Positions 17,228 to 25,634 of a stretch of 64,000 bases of DNA are shown here, in pieces (position 1 is the stretch's first letter; the number at the start of each line of letters is the position of its first letter). The translations under genes and the position numbers were made by a program. The notes under the pieces are model-generated. The model worked only from the letters and a program-made list of their open reading frames with translations, searched no databases and was not told the DNA's origin. Source of the stretch: Foliimonas ilicis. Lineage in GTDB: Bacteria; Pseudomonadota; Alphaproteobacteria; Rhizobiales; Rhizobiaceae. Location: positions 62,001-126,000 of the forward strand of contig NZ_JBDUUH010000010.1 in assembly GCF_039939195.1 (NCBI RefSeq), written 5' to 3'.

Positions 17228-18214
17228 TCAAGCGGTTTTGAGCACGCTTTCGGTGATCATCGAATCGTCGGCAAGCAAACGCAGCGGCTTCTGGCCGAGC
17301 TTCTGCAACTCACCATGATAGGCCTTCACGGCTTCCTCAGGTCTGATGTCGCCATCGGCAACAGCGCGCATCAGCCTGACCATAGCGCGCGGGTCTTCTG
17401 CGAGGTTGATCTTGCGCCCGAACAAAGCGAGCCGTGCGCCGTATTTTTCTGCCTGATAGAGCAGCTCGAACGTATCGCGCGCAGTGCCCGCGCCACCGCC
17501 CAGAACGCCGACGACGATGCCCGGATCGTAGGAGGCGAGTTCTTCAAGCGCCTTCGGCCCATTGTAAGCGATCTTCAGGAACTGCGGGCGTTGCGCGCGC
17601 GTCAGACCAGCAATGCTGCGGATGATGCAGTCATTGATGTAATGCGGCAGCACATCCGGCGCTATTCCGGTTTCGACATTGGGATTGAACACTTCGAGGA
17701 AGTACTTGAAGCCCTCGTCGTCCGCATCGTCAACGAAATCGAGGAAGGCCGAGAGTGAATCATGATCGGCGTCGAGATCATTATTGAAGGTCATGGAATA
17801 GAGGCCGAGATCGGTATGTCTGCGTGTTACCCGCAGCGAGGCAGTGCGATGCGGCCGCGACGGCTTTTTTGAATAAGTTGCCCCGCGCCCGACCCAAATG
17901 TCGGTCGTGTCATTGGCGCGGATCGCCGGTTTCACCTGGCTTCGCGCGAACACGCCCTCTTCGACCAGCACCTCCAGATTGGACGCCGATACGAGCATGA
18001 TGTCGACGATGTCCTGATCGACGACATCCTTGATCTGGTCGAGGAATTCGCGTCGCGTACGAAAGCGCGTGAAGGAGCAATCCTTTTCGAGCTTCGGACC
18101 AGCAGACGGAATGCTCGGCCCCATATCGCCATCCTTCGCGTCGGCGATCATGAAGTCGGAACGCTTGTAGGCGCCCGAACGAATGTTTGAAAGTTTGGCG
18201 TCGAAACGGGTCAT
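17228..18214 (-). CDS. uncharacterised class-I-aldolase-like TIM-barrel protein
   Basis: I do not recognise a named family with certainty. The 328-residue protein has features of DeoC/LacD-type class I aldolases: a strand ending FLKIAYNG with candidate Schiff-base lysine K214, a phosphate-binding-like GGGAGT segment (239-244) and a final strand LALFGRKIN (262-270). The first 60 residues are polar and unlike the well-known aldolases. It sits between the PfkB kinase and an L-xylulose-reductase-like gene, which fits cleavage of a phosphorylated ketose. GTG or later starts are possible but the ATG at 18214 gives a good fit. Function is inference. Confidence 0.6.
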   Translation of the reverse strand: MTRFDAKLSNIRSGAYKRSDFMIADAKDGDMGPSIPSAGPKLEKDCSFTRFRTRREFLDQIKDVVDQDIVDIMLVSASNLEVLVEEGVFARSQVKPAIRANDTTDIWVGRGATYSKKPSRPHRTASLRVTRRHTDLGLYSMTFNNDLDADHDSLSAFLDFVDDADDEGFKYFLEVFNPNVETGIAPDVLPHYINDCIIRSIAGLTRAQRPQFLKIAYNGPKALEELASYDPGIVVGVLGGGAGTARDTFELLYQAEKYGARLALFGRKINLAEDPRAMVRLMRAVADGDIRPEEAVKAYHGELQKLGQKPLRLLADDSMITESVLKTA

Positions 18215-18244
18215 GCTTTGGTCCTTGAGTAAATTGCAGTTGCG

Positions 18245-18970
18245 TCAGGCAACCATAAAGCCGCCATCCACCGGCATCGAAAGCCCATTGAGCATTGCGG
18301 CTTTGTCTGAAAGAAGGAAAAGGATCACTTCCCCTATATCTTTTGGGTCAGCGAAGCGCCCGGCAGGAATGCGCGCGAGCATATTGGCGGCCTTTTCCGG
18401 GTCGCTCCATGCTTTCACGGCCATCGGCGTCAGCGTGACGGTCGGGTTTATGCAATTGACTCGAATACCCACGCGTCCGAGTTCGTTGGCCATCACCCGC
18501 GACATGGCGTCAAGCGCGCCCTTCGATGCGCAATAGGCTGCATGGTCGGGAAACCCGATAAAGGCCGAAAGGCTGGAGACATTGACGATCGCGCCGCCTT
18601 CCCCATGCTTTACCCGGTCGCGCGCATATTCCTGCGCCATAATCATCGGCGCACGGGCATTGACTGCATAAAGCAGGTCGAAATTCTCGACCGTCAGGTC
18701 AAGAAACGATTCAAGCTCGGTAGTGCCTGCACAATTGATCAGGAAATCGGCCGGAAAAACCTTTAGCGCCGCCGCGCGCGTTGACTCTGCATCTGCCAGA
18801 TCGACCGCCACTGTTTCGCAGCCGATCTCGCTTGCAAGCGCTTCCAGATCACTGGCGGATCGCGAAACTGCGGTCACGCGTGCGCCGCGCTCGGACAGCA
18901 TCAAAGCGGTCGCCCGGCCAATTCCTTTTCCTGCACCGGTTATGACGACGTGTTTGCCGGAAAGCTCCAT
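18245..18970 (-). CDS. short-chain dehydrogenase/reductase, L-xylulose reductase (DCXR)-like
   Basis: This 241-residue classical SDR has the cofactor motif TGAGKGIG (11-18), an NCAG motif, catalytic serine in VNVSSLS, YCASK (Tyr-x-x-x-Lys) and a C-terminal PVDGGF. Several stretches (MELSGKHVVITGAGKGIGR, CINPTVTLTPM, the short C-terminus) recall dicarbonyl/L-xylulose reductase, which interconverts xylitol and L-xylulose with NADP(H). The arginine after the glycine motif fits NADP preference. It is ten bases from the next SDR gene. Substrate is a prediction from resemblance. Confidence 0.8.
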   Translation of the reverse strand: MELSGKHVVITGAGKGIGRATALMLSERGARVTAVSRSASDLEALASEIGCETVAVDLADAESTRAAALKVFPADFLINCAGTTELESFLDLTVENFDLLYAVNARAPMIMAQEYARDRVKHGEGGAIVNVSSLSAFIGFPDHAAYCASKGALDAMSRVMANELGRVGIRVNCINPTVTLTPMAVKAWSDPEKAANMLARIPAGRFADPKDIGEVILFLLSDKAAMLNGLSMPVDGGFMVA

Positions 18971-18979
18971 AGCGTCGCC

Positions 18980-19753
18980 CTACCAACAGGTGAAGCCGGC
19001 ATCGGCTTTCACGGTTGCGCCAGTGATGAGGCTCGATGCATCGCAAGCCAGAAAATGCACGACAGACGCGATCTCATGCGGCTGTCCCATGCGACCCATC
19101 GGCGTATCGCGCAACCAGGTTTCGACGACGCTCTTGTCGAGATTCACCGCCTTGGTCATCTCGCTTTCGATATAGGTCGGCGCTACCGCGTTGACGCGAA
19201 CACCGCGGTCCGCCCACTCGGCGGCAAGCGAAGCGGTCAGATGATGCACAGCAGCTTTCGAGGCGTTGTAATAGGTCTGCTTCTGCGGACGGTTCACGAT
19301 GTAACCCGACATGGAGCCGATATTTACGATCGCGCCGCTGCCGTTCTTCAGCATGTGCCGCCCGAAGGCGCGATTGCACCAGAACACGCCATTGTAGTTG
19401 ACGTCGTTGACGTTCAGCCAAAGCTCGTCGGGTGTGTCCTCCGCTGCCGTACCGGTGCGCGCGATGCCGGCATTTGCGACTAGCACATCGACGCTTCCAT
19501 GTTGTTCTACGATTTTGTCGGCGGCCTCCGTTACCGCTTTCGGGTCGGTCACATCGACCACGAAATCCTCGACTGCGTACCTTTTCGCCTTCAGCGCTGC
19601 GCGCCCGGATGCCAACAGTTCCGCATCGCGATCGATGATGATCAATTTCGCGCCCGCCTCGCCAAGCGCTTCCGCGCAAGCCAGACCGATACCGCGCCCG
19701 CCGCCAGTGATGACGGCGACCTTGCCGTCGAGCCTGAATTTTTCGAAAAACAT
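18980..19753 (-). CDS. short-chain dehydrogenase/reductase, polyol dehydrogenase-like
   Basis: This 257-residue classical SDR has TGGGRGIG (16-23), an aspartate in IIIDRD suggesting NAD preference, NAGIA, the catalytic serine in NIGSMSG, and YYNASK. The C-terminus (KADAGFTCW) and overall pattern resemble bacterial galactitol, sorbitol and D-threitol dehydrogenases. It would oxidise a polyol at a secondary alcohol. It is the second of two consecutive SDR genes, so the pathway probably has two redox steps beyond the zinc dehydrogenase. The specific polyol is unknown. Confidence 0.8.
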   Translation of the reverse strand: MFFEKFRLDGKVAVITGGGRGIGLACAEALGEAGAKLIIIDRDAELLASGRAALKAKRYAVEDFVVDVTDPKAVTEAADKIVEQHGSVDVLVANAGIARTGTAAEDTPDELWLNVNDVNYNGVFWCNRAFGRHMLKNGSGAIVNIGSMSGYIVNRPQKQTYYNASKAAVHHLTASLAAEWADRGVRVNAVAPTYIESEMTKAVNLDKSVVETWLRDTPMGRMGQPHEIASVVHFLACDASSLITGATVKADAGFTCW

Positions 19754-19774
19754 CTCTCCTGCCCTTTCAGATAT

Positions 19775-20836
19775 TCAGAGGCGTTGGCCGCCTGCCCTGT
19801 CGAATATGTGCGCTCTGGCTTCGTTGATCTTCAGCGGAACGCTGTCGCCAGGCCGCTGATCGATCCGGTCTTTCACGATGGCGTTGATTGGATCGTCGCC
19901 GATGCGCGCGAAAATCTGGCTCTCCGAGCCGGTCGGCTCAAGGACCGAAATGATTGCCTGCTGGCCACCAGCGGCGATTTCGATATGCTCAGGACGTATC
20001 CCATACGTCACCTGCTGGCCCTCTTTCGCCGACGAAACAGGTGCCGAAAACACGCCCCCTTTGTCGCTGACGAAGACCTGTTTTCCCTCGCGCGTCTCGA
20101 TGCGCCCGTCGATGAAATTCATCGATGGAGAGCCGATAAACCCGGCAACGAATGTGTTGGCCGGATGGTCGTAAAGCTCCAGCGGTCGCCCTACCTGCTC
20201 GACGCGGCCATCGCGCATGACGACGATCTTGTCGGCCATCGTCATCGCCTCGATCTGGTCGTGCGTCACATAAATGGTCGTCGTCTGAAGCCGCTGATGC
20301 AGTTCCTTGATCTCGACGCGCATCGCCACGCGAAGCTTCGCGTCGAGATTGGACAGCGGCTCGTCAAACAGGAACACCTGCGGATCGCGAACGATGGCGC
20401 GGCCCATCGCGACGCGCTGGCGCTGGCCGCCGGAAAGCTGTTTGGGAAACCGGTCGAGTAGTTTGCCAAGGTCGAGAATTTCGGCGGCCTCGCGCACTTT
20501 TCGTTCGATTTCCTCCTTCGGCCTGCCCTTCAGCCGCAGCGAAAAGCTCATATTGTCCCTAACCTTCATATGCGGGTAGAGCGCGTAGTTCTGGAACACC
20601 ATTGCGATGTCGCGGTCTTTCGGCGGCTTCTTATTGACCACTTTTCCGCCGATCATCACCTCGCCGCCTGAAATCTCCTCCAGCCCCGCCACCATGCGCA
20701 GCAATGTCGATTTTCCGCAGCCGGAAGGGCCTACCAGCACCACGAACTCGCCATCGGATATGTCCACATCGACGCCGTGTATGATCTGCAGCGCACCGTA
20801 TTTCTTGATGACCTTGCTTATTCTGACATCGGCCAT
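19775..20836 (-). CDS. sugar ABC transporter ATP-binding protein, UgpC/MalK type
   Basis: This 353-residue ATPase has Walker A GPSGCGKS (36-43), signature LSGGQRQR, Walker B VFLFDEPLSNLD and a C-terminal OB/TOBE domain of about 120 residues, as in UgpC, MalK and SmoK. It energises the two permeases encoded upstream in the operon. It lies between the zinc dehydrogenase and the SDR genes, so transporter and enzyme genes are mixed in one transcript. Confidence 0.93.
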   Translation of the reverse strand: MADVRISKVIKKYGALQIIHGVDVDISDGEFVVLVGPSGCGKSTLLRMVAGLEEISGGEVMIGGKVVNKKPPKDRDIAMVFQNYALYPHMKVRDNMSFSLRLKGRPKEEIERKVREAAEILDLGKLLDRFPKQLSGGQRQRVAMGRAIVRDPQVFLFDEPLSNLDAKLRVAMRVEIKELHQRLQTTTIYVTHDQIEAMTMADKIVVMRDGRVEQVGRPLELYDHPANTFVAGFIGSPSMNFIDGRIETREGKQVFVSDKGGVFSAPVSSAKEGQQVTYGIRPEHIEIAAGGQQAIISVLEPTGSESQIFARIGDDPINAIVKDRIDQRPGDSVPLKINEARAHIFDRAGGQRL

Positions 20837-20845
20837 TGCGCTCTC

Positions 20846-21883
20846 CTAATCCGGCATCGCGATTTGCATCTTCACCTGACCGCTGGGCGACGTCGCCGCG
20901 ATCTCGAATGCCTCGACGCTGTCGTCGAAGTCGAATGTCCGCGTGATCAGCGGGTCGACATTGATCGCGCCTGACGAAAGCATCGCGACGCAGCGCGGGA
21001 AGACATGCGCGTAGCGAAACACATGCTCGACACGTGCTTCGCGCACCATCGCCTTGCCGAGACTGTAGGGTATGACGTCGCCCGATGCGCCGATATAGAC
21101 GACGCAGCCGCCGGGGCAGAGCGCGTCGAAAATCCCCGATGCCGCCTTCTCGTTGCCCGAACATTCGAAGATGCAATCGGCACCCCAACCATCGGTTTCT
21201 GCCATCACCGCTTCCACGAGATTTTTCGACCTCACATTGACGGGCGTGATCGCGCCGAGACTGGCTGCAATGTTCAGCTTGGTGTCGTCGACATCTGCGA
21301 TGATGACCCGCGCGCAACCGCCACCCAGTGCGGCAAGTGCTGTCACAAGACCTATCGGTCCCGCTCCGATGACGAGCCCGACATCACCCGGTTTGATACG
21401 CGCCTTGGTCGCGCCATGAACGCCAACCGCCAACGGCTCGACCATTGCGGCGGCAGCGAAGGACACATTGTCGGGCAGTTTGAAGGTGAAAGATTCCGGG
21501 TGCACGACCGTTGGCCGCAAAATGCCGTGGATCGGCGGTGTCGCCCAGAAGCGCACGGCCGGATCGACATTATACATGCCGAGCCGTGTCGCCTTGCTGT
21601 TGGGGTCTGGAATGCCGGGCTCCATGCACACGCGGTCGCCGACTTTCAGGCTTGTCACATCAGAACCTGTTTCGATGACGGTTCCCGACGCCTCATGGCC
21701 AAGGATCATCGGCGCCTTGACCTGAAATATGCCGCTTCCGCCATGCGTGTAATAATGAACGTCGGAGCCGCATATGCCGACCGTGTGCAGCTTGATGCGC
21801 ACATCGAGACTGCCGAGATTTTCCTCTATCGGAAAATCACGCAGCGACAGCCGCTCTTTTTCTTCCAGTACCAACGCTTTCAC
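20846..21883 (-). CDS. zinc-dependent alcohol dehydrogenase, sorbitol/xylitol dehydrogenase-like (GTG start)
   Basis: This 345-residue MDR dehydrogenase has catalytic zinc ligands C38 and H63-E64 (GHE), E149 (VEP), and a Rossmann GAGPIG motif. The lobe that carries four structural-zinc cysteines in many relatives reads EPGIPDPNSKATRLGMYN without cysteines, as in animal sorbitol dehydrogenase, so only the catalytic zinc is expected. I chose a GTG start because AAGGAGC lies 7 bases before it and no suitable ATG follows. It probably oxidises a polyol to a ketose with NAD. Confidence 0.87.
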   Translation of the reverse strand: MKALVLEEKERLSLRDFPIEENLGSLDVRIKLHTVGICGSDVHYYTHGGSGIFQVKAPMILGHEASGTVIETGSDVTSLKVGDRVCMEPGIPDPNSKATRLGMYNVDPAVRFWATPPIHGILRPTVVHPESFTFKLPDNVSFAAAAMVEPLAVGVHGATKARIKPGDVGLVIGAGPIGLVTALAALGGGCARVIIADVDDTKLNIAASLGAITPVNVRSKNLVEAVMAETDGWGADCIFECSGNEKAASGIFDALCPGGCVVYIGASGDVIPYSLGKAMVREARVEHVFRYAHVFPRCVAMLSSGAINVDPLITRTFDFDDSVEAFEIAATSPSGQVKMQIAMPD

Positions 21884-21905
21884 TTGTTTGCTCCTTCGAT
21901 GATTT

Positions 21906-22139
21906 TCAGCCGCGCGCGACGATGAATACGGCGAGCAGCAGCGAGAGTACCGTGGCGCACACCAGCGGCAGCCATTGTTCCAGAAACCGAAGCCAGAAGA
22001 GGTGGATCGCGATGAACAGAACCACGCCGATGAATCCACGGTCGAAACCGTTCGTGTGGATCGGCAGAAAGCCCACGCGCTCCGGCTTTATCGCCTGCGC
22101 TTCCTCGTCCGATGCTTCGAGATCGATCAAAGGTGCCAT
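21906..22139 (-). CDS. DUF2160-like small membrane protein of ABC transporter operon
   Basis: This 77-residue protein has a polar N-terminus, a conserved-looking GFLPIHT segment followed by a DRGFI motif, and two hydrophobic helices (about 35-50 and 56-75, with IHLFWL in between). That pattern matches my memory of DUF2160, small integral membrane proteins encoded within glycerol-type ABC transporter operons. The ATG has an excellent GAAGGAGT site. It sits between a permease gene (5 bases upstream) and the zinc dehydrogenase gene, so it is likely a transporter accessory subunit. Its molecular role is unknown. Confidence 0.68.
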   Translation of the reverse strand: MAPLIDLEASDEEAQAIKPERVGFLPIHTNGFDRGFIGVVLFIAIHLFWLRFLEQWLPLVCATVLSLLLAVFIVARG

Positions 22140-22144
22140 CTTCG

Positions 22145-22981
22145 CTACTCCTTCACCGCGCCGAAGGTGAGACCGGCGACGATGTGGCGCTGAACGACGC
22201 CAAGCACGATCAGCGCCGGCAGAAGCGTCAGGATTGAGGTCGCGGCCAATTGTCCCCAATTGGTGCCCGTCACCGTCACGAACTCGGCCAGAACGGTGGT
22301 GATCGTGCGTGCGTGAATACTGGTCAGCGTGGCGGCGAACAGATATTCGTTCCACGCGAAAATCCACGTCAGAATGAACGTCACCGCCAGCCCCGGACTA
22401 GCTAAAGGCAAGATCACTTTGGTGATCACCTGAAATGTGCTGGCCCCATCGACGGATGCCGCATCGTCCAGCTCGATCGGTATCGCATCGATGATCGAGC
22501 GCAGCGTCCAGATCGCGAATGGCAGGTTGAAAACGCAATACAGCAGGATCAGCCCGATACGCGTATCGAACATGCGCCAGCCGCCGAAGGCAAAGACCTG
22601 CGTGTAGAGCAAAAACAGCGGCAGGAGGAAAACCGCAGGCGGGGCCATGCGGTTGGTGATCGTCCAGAAGAAGACGTTTTCCTTCCCCACCAGCTTGTAA
22701 CGCGACAGCGCATATGTCGCCAGAAAGCCCAGCGTCGTCACGATAAAAGCGTTCGAAGACGCGATGATGATCGAGTTCATCATGAACTTCTGGAAACTCG
22801 GATTGGAAAGCGAGTTCGTGTAGTTCTGCGAATAGAAAGAGTTGATCAGAAGGCTCGGTACACTGAACAATTCAGCCCGGCTTTTGGCCGAAATCAGAAA
22901 CATCCAGTAGATGGGAAACAGCGTTATCACACTGGCTCCCAGCCAGAAAAGAACGCTGAGGAACGGGCGTTGCCTGTACAT
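22145..22981 (-). CDS. sugar ABC transporter permease, MalG/UgpE type
   Basis: This 278-residue permease has six predicted membrane segments and an EAA loop (ELDDAASVDGASTFQVITKVILP). I chose the ATG at 22981, which overlaps the stop of the preceding permease gene as TAATG; a longer frame to 23119 would overlap that gene by 139 bases. It belongs to the carbohydrate uptake class (CUT1) and pairs with the 22981-23868 product. Confidence 0.92.
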   Translation of the reverse strand: MYRQRPFLSVLFWLGASVITLFPIYWMFLISAKSRAELFSVPSLLINSFYSQNYTNSLSNPSFQKFMMNSIIIASSNAFIVTTLGFLATYALSRYKLVGKENVFFWTITNRMAPPAVFLLPLFLLYTQVFAFGGWRMFDTRIGLILLYCVFNLPFAIWTLRSIIDAIPIELDDAASVDGASTFQVITKVILPLASPGLAVTFILTWIFAWNEYLFAATLTSIHARTITTVLAEFVTVTGTNWGQLAATSILTLLPALIVLGVVQRHIVAGLTFGAVKE

Positions 22982-23868
22982 TATTCGGGCCTCCGAAGAT
23001 CGCGTCTTGCAACCAGACCGGCGTAAAGCAGCCAGCACATGACGATGGTGAGGTAGAGCACGATCACCGACATCGCGCCGCCATAGCCGTAATCCGTCTT
23101 GGGAAAGACGACCCTCCATATGTGCAGGCCGATATAGCGCGTGGCCGCGCCCGGCCCGCCGCCGGTCAGCATCCAGACTTCGTCAACGGTGCGTAGCGCG
23201 TCCATCAGACGAATGAAGACGGTCGCCAGGATTGCAGGTTTCAGCATCGGCAAAGTGACGTGCCAGAACACCTGGAATTTGTTCGCGCCGTCGATCTGTG
23301 CTTGCTCGAACGGCTCTTTCGGCAGCGACGAAAGTGCCGCCAGCATCGTCAGCGTGACCAGCGGCGTCCAGTGCCATATGTCCATGACGACGGTTGTGTA
23401 GAATGCATGATCGGCATAACGGCCGATATTGAAATCGATGCCGAACCAGTTTCGCAGAAGATAGGGAAGCGGGCCAAGACCGGGCGTCACCAGCAGACGC
23501 CATGTCGCGCCGACGGCGATCGGTGCGACGACCAGCGGCAGCGTGTGTATCGTGCGGAAAAGACCTTTTCCCGGAAAATCACGCATGAAAAGCTGCGCCA
23601 GGAAATAGCCGAGGATAATCTGGCTCGTTACCGCGAAGACCGCGAATTTCAGCGTTACCCAGAGGGACTTCAGAAACTGCGCGTCGAATACGAGGCGGCG
23701 GAAATTCTCCACGCCGTTGAACTGCATGGTCGGATCGGCGGCAAAGCTGTTCCACTGAGTAAACGCGACGACCATCACATAGATGAATGGCAGAACGCCG
23801 AAGACGAACAATATGAAAAGGGTCGGCGCCAAAAGCAGCCAGCCTATTGTCGAAGATCGCATTGCCAC
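22981..23868 (-). CDS. sugar ABC transporter permease, MalF/UgpA type
   Basis: This 295-residue permease has a first helix at about residues 9-33, further membrane spans, and an EAA loop (FEQAQIDGANKFQVFWHVTLPML). It is a CUT1-family permease. The gene follows the binding-protein gene with an 86-base gap that holds a very stable hairpin (23901-23931), and it overlaps the second permease by one base. Confidence 0.92.
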   Translation of the reverse strand: MAMRSSTIGWLLLAPTLFILFVFGVLPFIYVMVVAFTQWNSFAADPTMQFNGVENFRRLVFDAQFLKSLWVTLKFAVFAVTSQIILGYFLAQLFMRDFPGKGLFRTIHTLPLVVAPIAVGATWRLLVTPGLGPLPYLLRNWFGIDFNIGRYADHAFYTTVVMDIWHWTPLVTLTMLAALSSLPKEPFEQAQIDGANKFQVFWHVTLPMLKPAILATVFIRLMDALRTVDEVWMLTGGGPGAATRYIGLHIWRVVFPKTDYGYGGAMSVIVLYLTIVMCWLLYAGLVARRDLRRPE

Positions 23869-23900
23869 TCCTCCACCATGCGTATTCCTTCGGGACCTTC

Positions 23901-23931
23901 CCGCCGCCGCGCGTGGGTCGCGCGGCGGCGG
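23901..23931. other. intercistronic 13-bp GC hairpin between binding-protein and permease genes
   Basis: A perfect 13-base-pair stem (CCGCCGCCGCGCG with its complement) and a 5-base loop lie 23 bases after the binding-protein stop. There is no T-tract on the minus strand, so transcription should continue. This resembles stabilising hairpins downstream of binding-protein genes (as known between malE and malF), which raise the level of the binding protein relative to the permeases. Confidence 0.6.
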
Positions 23932-23954
23932 TCGGCATCAAGCGTCTTGGGAGA

Positions 23955-25385
23955 CTACTTGCGGTATCCGAGGGTTTTCAGCTCCGCATCGGTCGCGGCG
24001 GCTGCCTGGTCGAGTGCATCTTCAGGTGTGATTTCACCCATGATCGCCTGATAGATGAAGGGTGCTGCGACTTCGCGAACCTGATTGTGGAACGGGAATG
24101 GCGGGGCGCCACGGAACAGTTTGCCCTGATCCTTCATCAGCGTGTAATAGCCGCTGACCTTGGCATCCTGCTCCTTCACTTTCGGGTCGTCATAGGTCGC
24201 CGTGTGGGTAATACGAGCACCCGCCACAGCCCAATCGGCCTGCACGTCTTCCTGCGCAATATATTGCAGGAACAGGATCGCGGCATCCTGGTTCGTGGAC
24301 GAAGTCGGAATGCCGAAGGCACCGCCATCGTAATATCCGATGTAGCCTTCGCCCTTTTCCGCTGCTTCCATCACACCGTCTTCGACGGGCGGCAGGGCAA
24401 CGCCCACCTTGCCGACGATGGCGGATTTTTCAGGATCGGTCGCAATCCAGGCGGCATTCTCACCATAGACAAGACCTTGCGCGGCGCGTCCTGCGGCAAA
24501 GCTTGCGGCGACTTCATCCCATGTGCTGCTCGTTGCTTCCGGTGGCGCGTATGCGAGATTGTCGATCCACCACTTCAGCGCAGTTTTGGATTCCGGGCTG
24601 TTCATCTTGCCGCCGTTTTCAACGGAAGCGCCATAACCGTCCAGATTGATGCCCCAATTGTAAATGCCGAATGTGGGCGCTACGGATTCCACGAATTCGT
24701 AGAACGAGGATGGGTGGCCGGTATTGGCCTGCACCGTCGTTCCCCAAAGCTCCATGCCCTTTTCCTTGCCGTATTCTGTGAAAAACTCGGCAATGTCGCG
24801 ATATTGCTGATGGTTGGTCGCTGGCGCGAGGTCGTAATTATACTTCGCTTTGAACGCTTCCTTGTTGGCCGGATCGTCGAACAGATCCTTCCGGTAAAGG
24901 TAAATCTTGACGAAGGCTTCCATCGGCACGCCGAAAATGTCGCCATCGGCATTCTTGAAATTGTCGACGAAGTTGGTGAATTGCGACGGATCGAAAGTCG
25001 GCGATTTCAAATTCGCCTTTTCGTTCAGCGTCTTGGTTATATCGACGAGGAAGTTGCGGGCGAGATAGCTGTAGATGATATCCTGCTCGATATAGACGAA
25101 ATCATAGACGCCCGTATTGGCCTCCATGTCCTTGATCGCCTTGTCGTACATCTGGTCCCACGAAGTCGCTTCGAATTCGACCGTGATGCCGGTCGCTTTC
25201 GAGAAGGCAGGTGCCAGCACGTCGCGAACATAGGCCGATGGCGGCGTGCTTTCCGAAATTCCGCGGATCGTAGCGCCTTTGAGATTGGCTCCAGCGTCCG
25301 ACCAGAAGTCCGCCTTGGCAGACATGACGCTGGCCATAAGGCCAAGTGTCAGCGCTGCAAGTCCTAAACTGCTTTTCCTGAACAT
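23955..25385 (-). CDS. sugar ABC transporter extracellular substrate-binding protein
   Basis: This 476-residue periplasmic protein has a Sec signal peptide (MFRKSSLGLAAL..., cleavage after SAKA near residue 24-25) and the layout of family 1 sugar-binding proteins (FSKATGITVEFE near residue 54, later YIEQDI, GEGYIGYYDGG). It is the first gene of the leftward polyol operon. It is longer than most family 1 proteins but close to glycerol/polyol-binding members. A GGGAGGAAAG site precedes the ATG. The ligand is likely a polyol or sugar. Confidence 0.89.
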   Translation of the reverse strand: MFRKSSLGLAALTLGLMASVMSAKADFWSDAGANLKGATIRGISESTPPSAYVRDVLAPAFSKATGITVEFEATSWDQMYDKAIKDMEANTGVYDFVYIEQDIIYSYLARNFLVDITKTLNEKANLKSPTFDPSQFTNFVDNFKNADGDIFGVPMEAFVKIYLYRKDLFDDPANKEAFKAKYNYDLAPATNHQQYRDIAEFFTEYGKEKGMELWGTTVQANTGHPSSFYEFVESVAPTFGIYNWGINLDGYGASVENGGKMNSPESKTALKWWIDNLAYAPPEATSSTWDEVAASFAAGRAAQGLVYGENAAWIATDPEKSAIVGKVGVALPPVEDGVMEAAEKGEGYIGYYDGGAFGIPTSSTNQDAAILFLQYIAQEDVQADWAVAGARITHTATYDDPKVKEQDAKVSGYYTLMKDQGKLFRGAPPFPFHNQVREVAAPFIYQAIMGEITPEDALDQAAAATDAELKTLGYRK

Positions 25386-25532
25386 GCTTTCCTCCCTGGA
25401 TTAACATCAGTCCACGGCGGATGCCTGCGGACCTCCCTGCTGCTTCCGATTGCGACAGACATGGAAAATTCCAAGGCGCGGCTCCTCCCGACCTTCGGAT
25501 TTTCCTTTATTTGCCGATATTTAGCGTTTCAG

Positions 25533-25556
25533 CAGCCAGTGACTTTGCCCTGGCTG
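25533..25556. promoter_or_regulatory. inverted repeat in control region of polyol operon
   Basis: The 249-base gap between the AraC stop and the binding-protein start (25386-25634) must hold the operon promoter. It contains a perfect 7-base inverted repeat CAGCCAG / CTGGCTG with a 10-base spacer. This may be a regulator site or a leader hairpin. No convincing -35/-10 pair was found; a TATAGA lies near 25609-25614 on the minus strand without a clear -35. Confidence 0.3.
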
Positions 25557-25634
25557 GTTCATGAAGCTTATGCGCGGGTTTTCGGTCCCGCTACGCGCGT
25601 ATGAAAGGCGATCTATACTTTTTCGCCGGTTACC

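Noticed and set aside
16181..18214. Sulfoquinovose (sulfo-EMP) pathway as an explanation for kinase plus aldolase
   Set aside because: A PfkB kinase and class-I-like aldolase fit, but there is no sulfoquinovosidase, isomerase or sulfolactaldehyde enzyme; polyol dehydrogenases dominate instead.
23847..25367. 506-codon open frame on the plus strand
   Set aside because: It mirrors the sugar-binding protein gene on the minus strand, which has a signal peptide, ribosome-binding site and operon partners.
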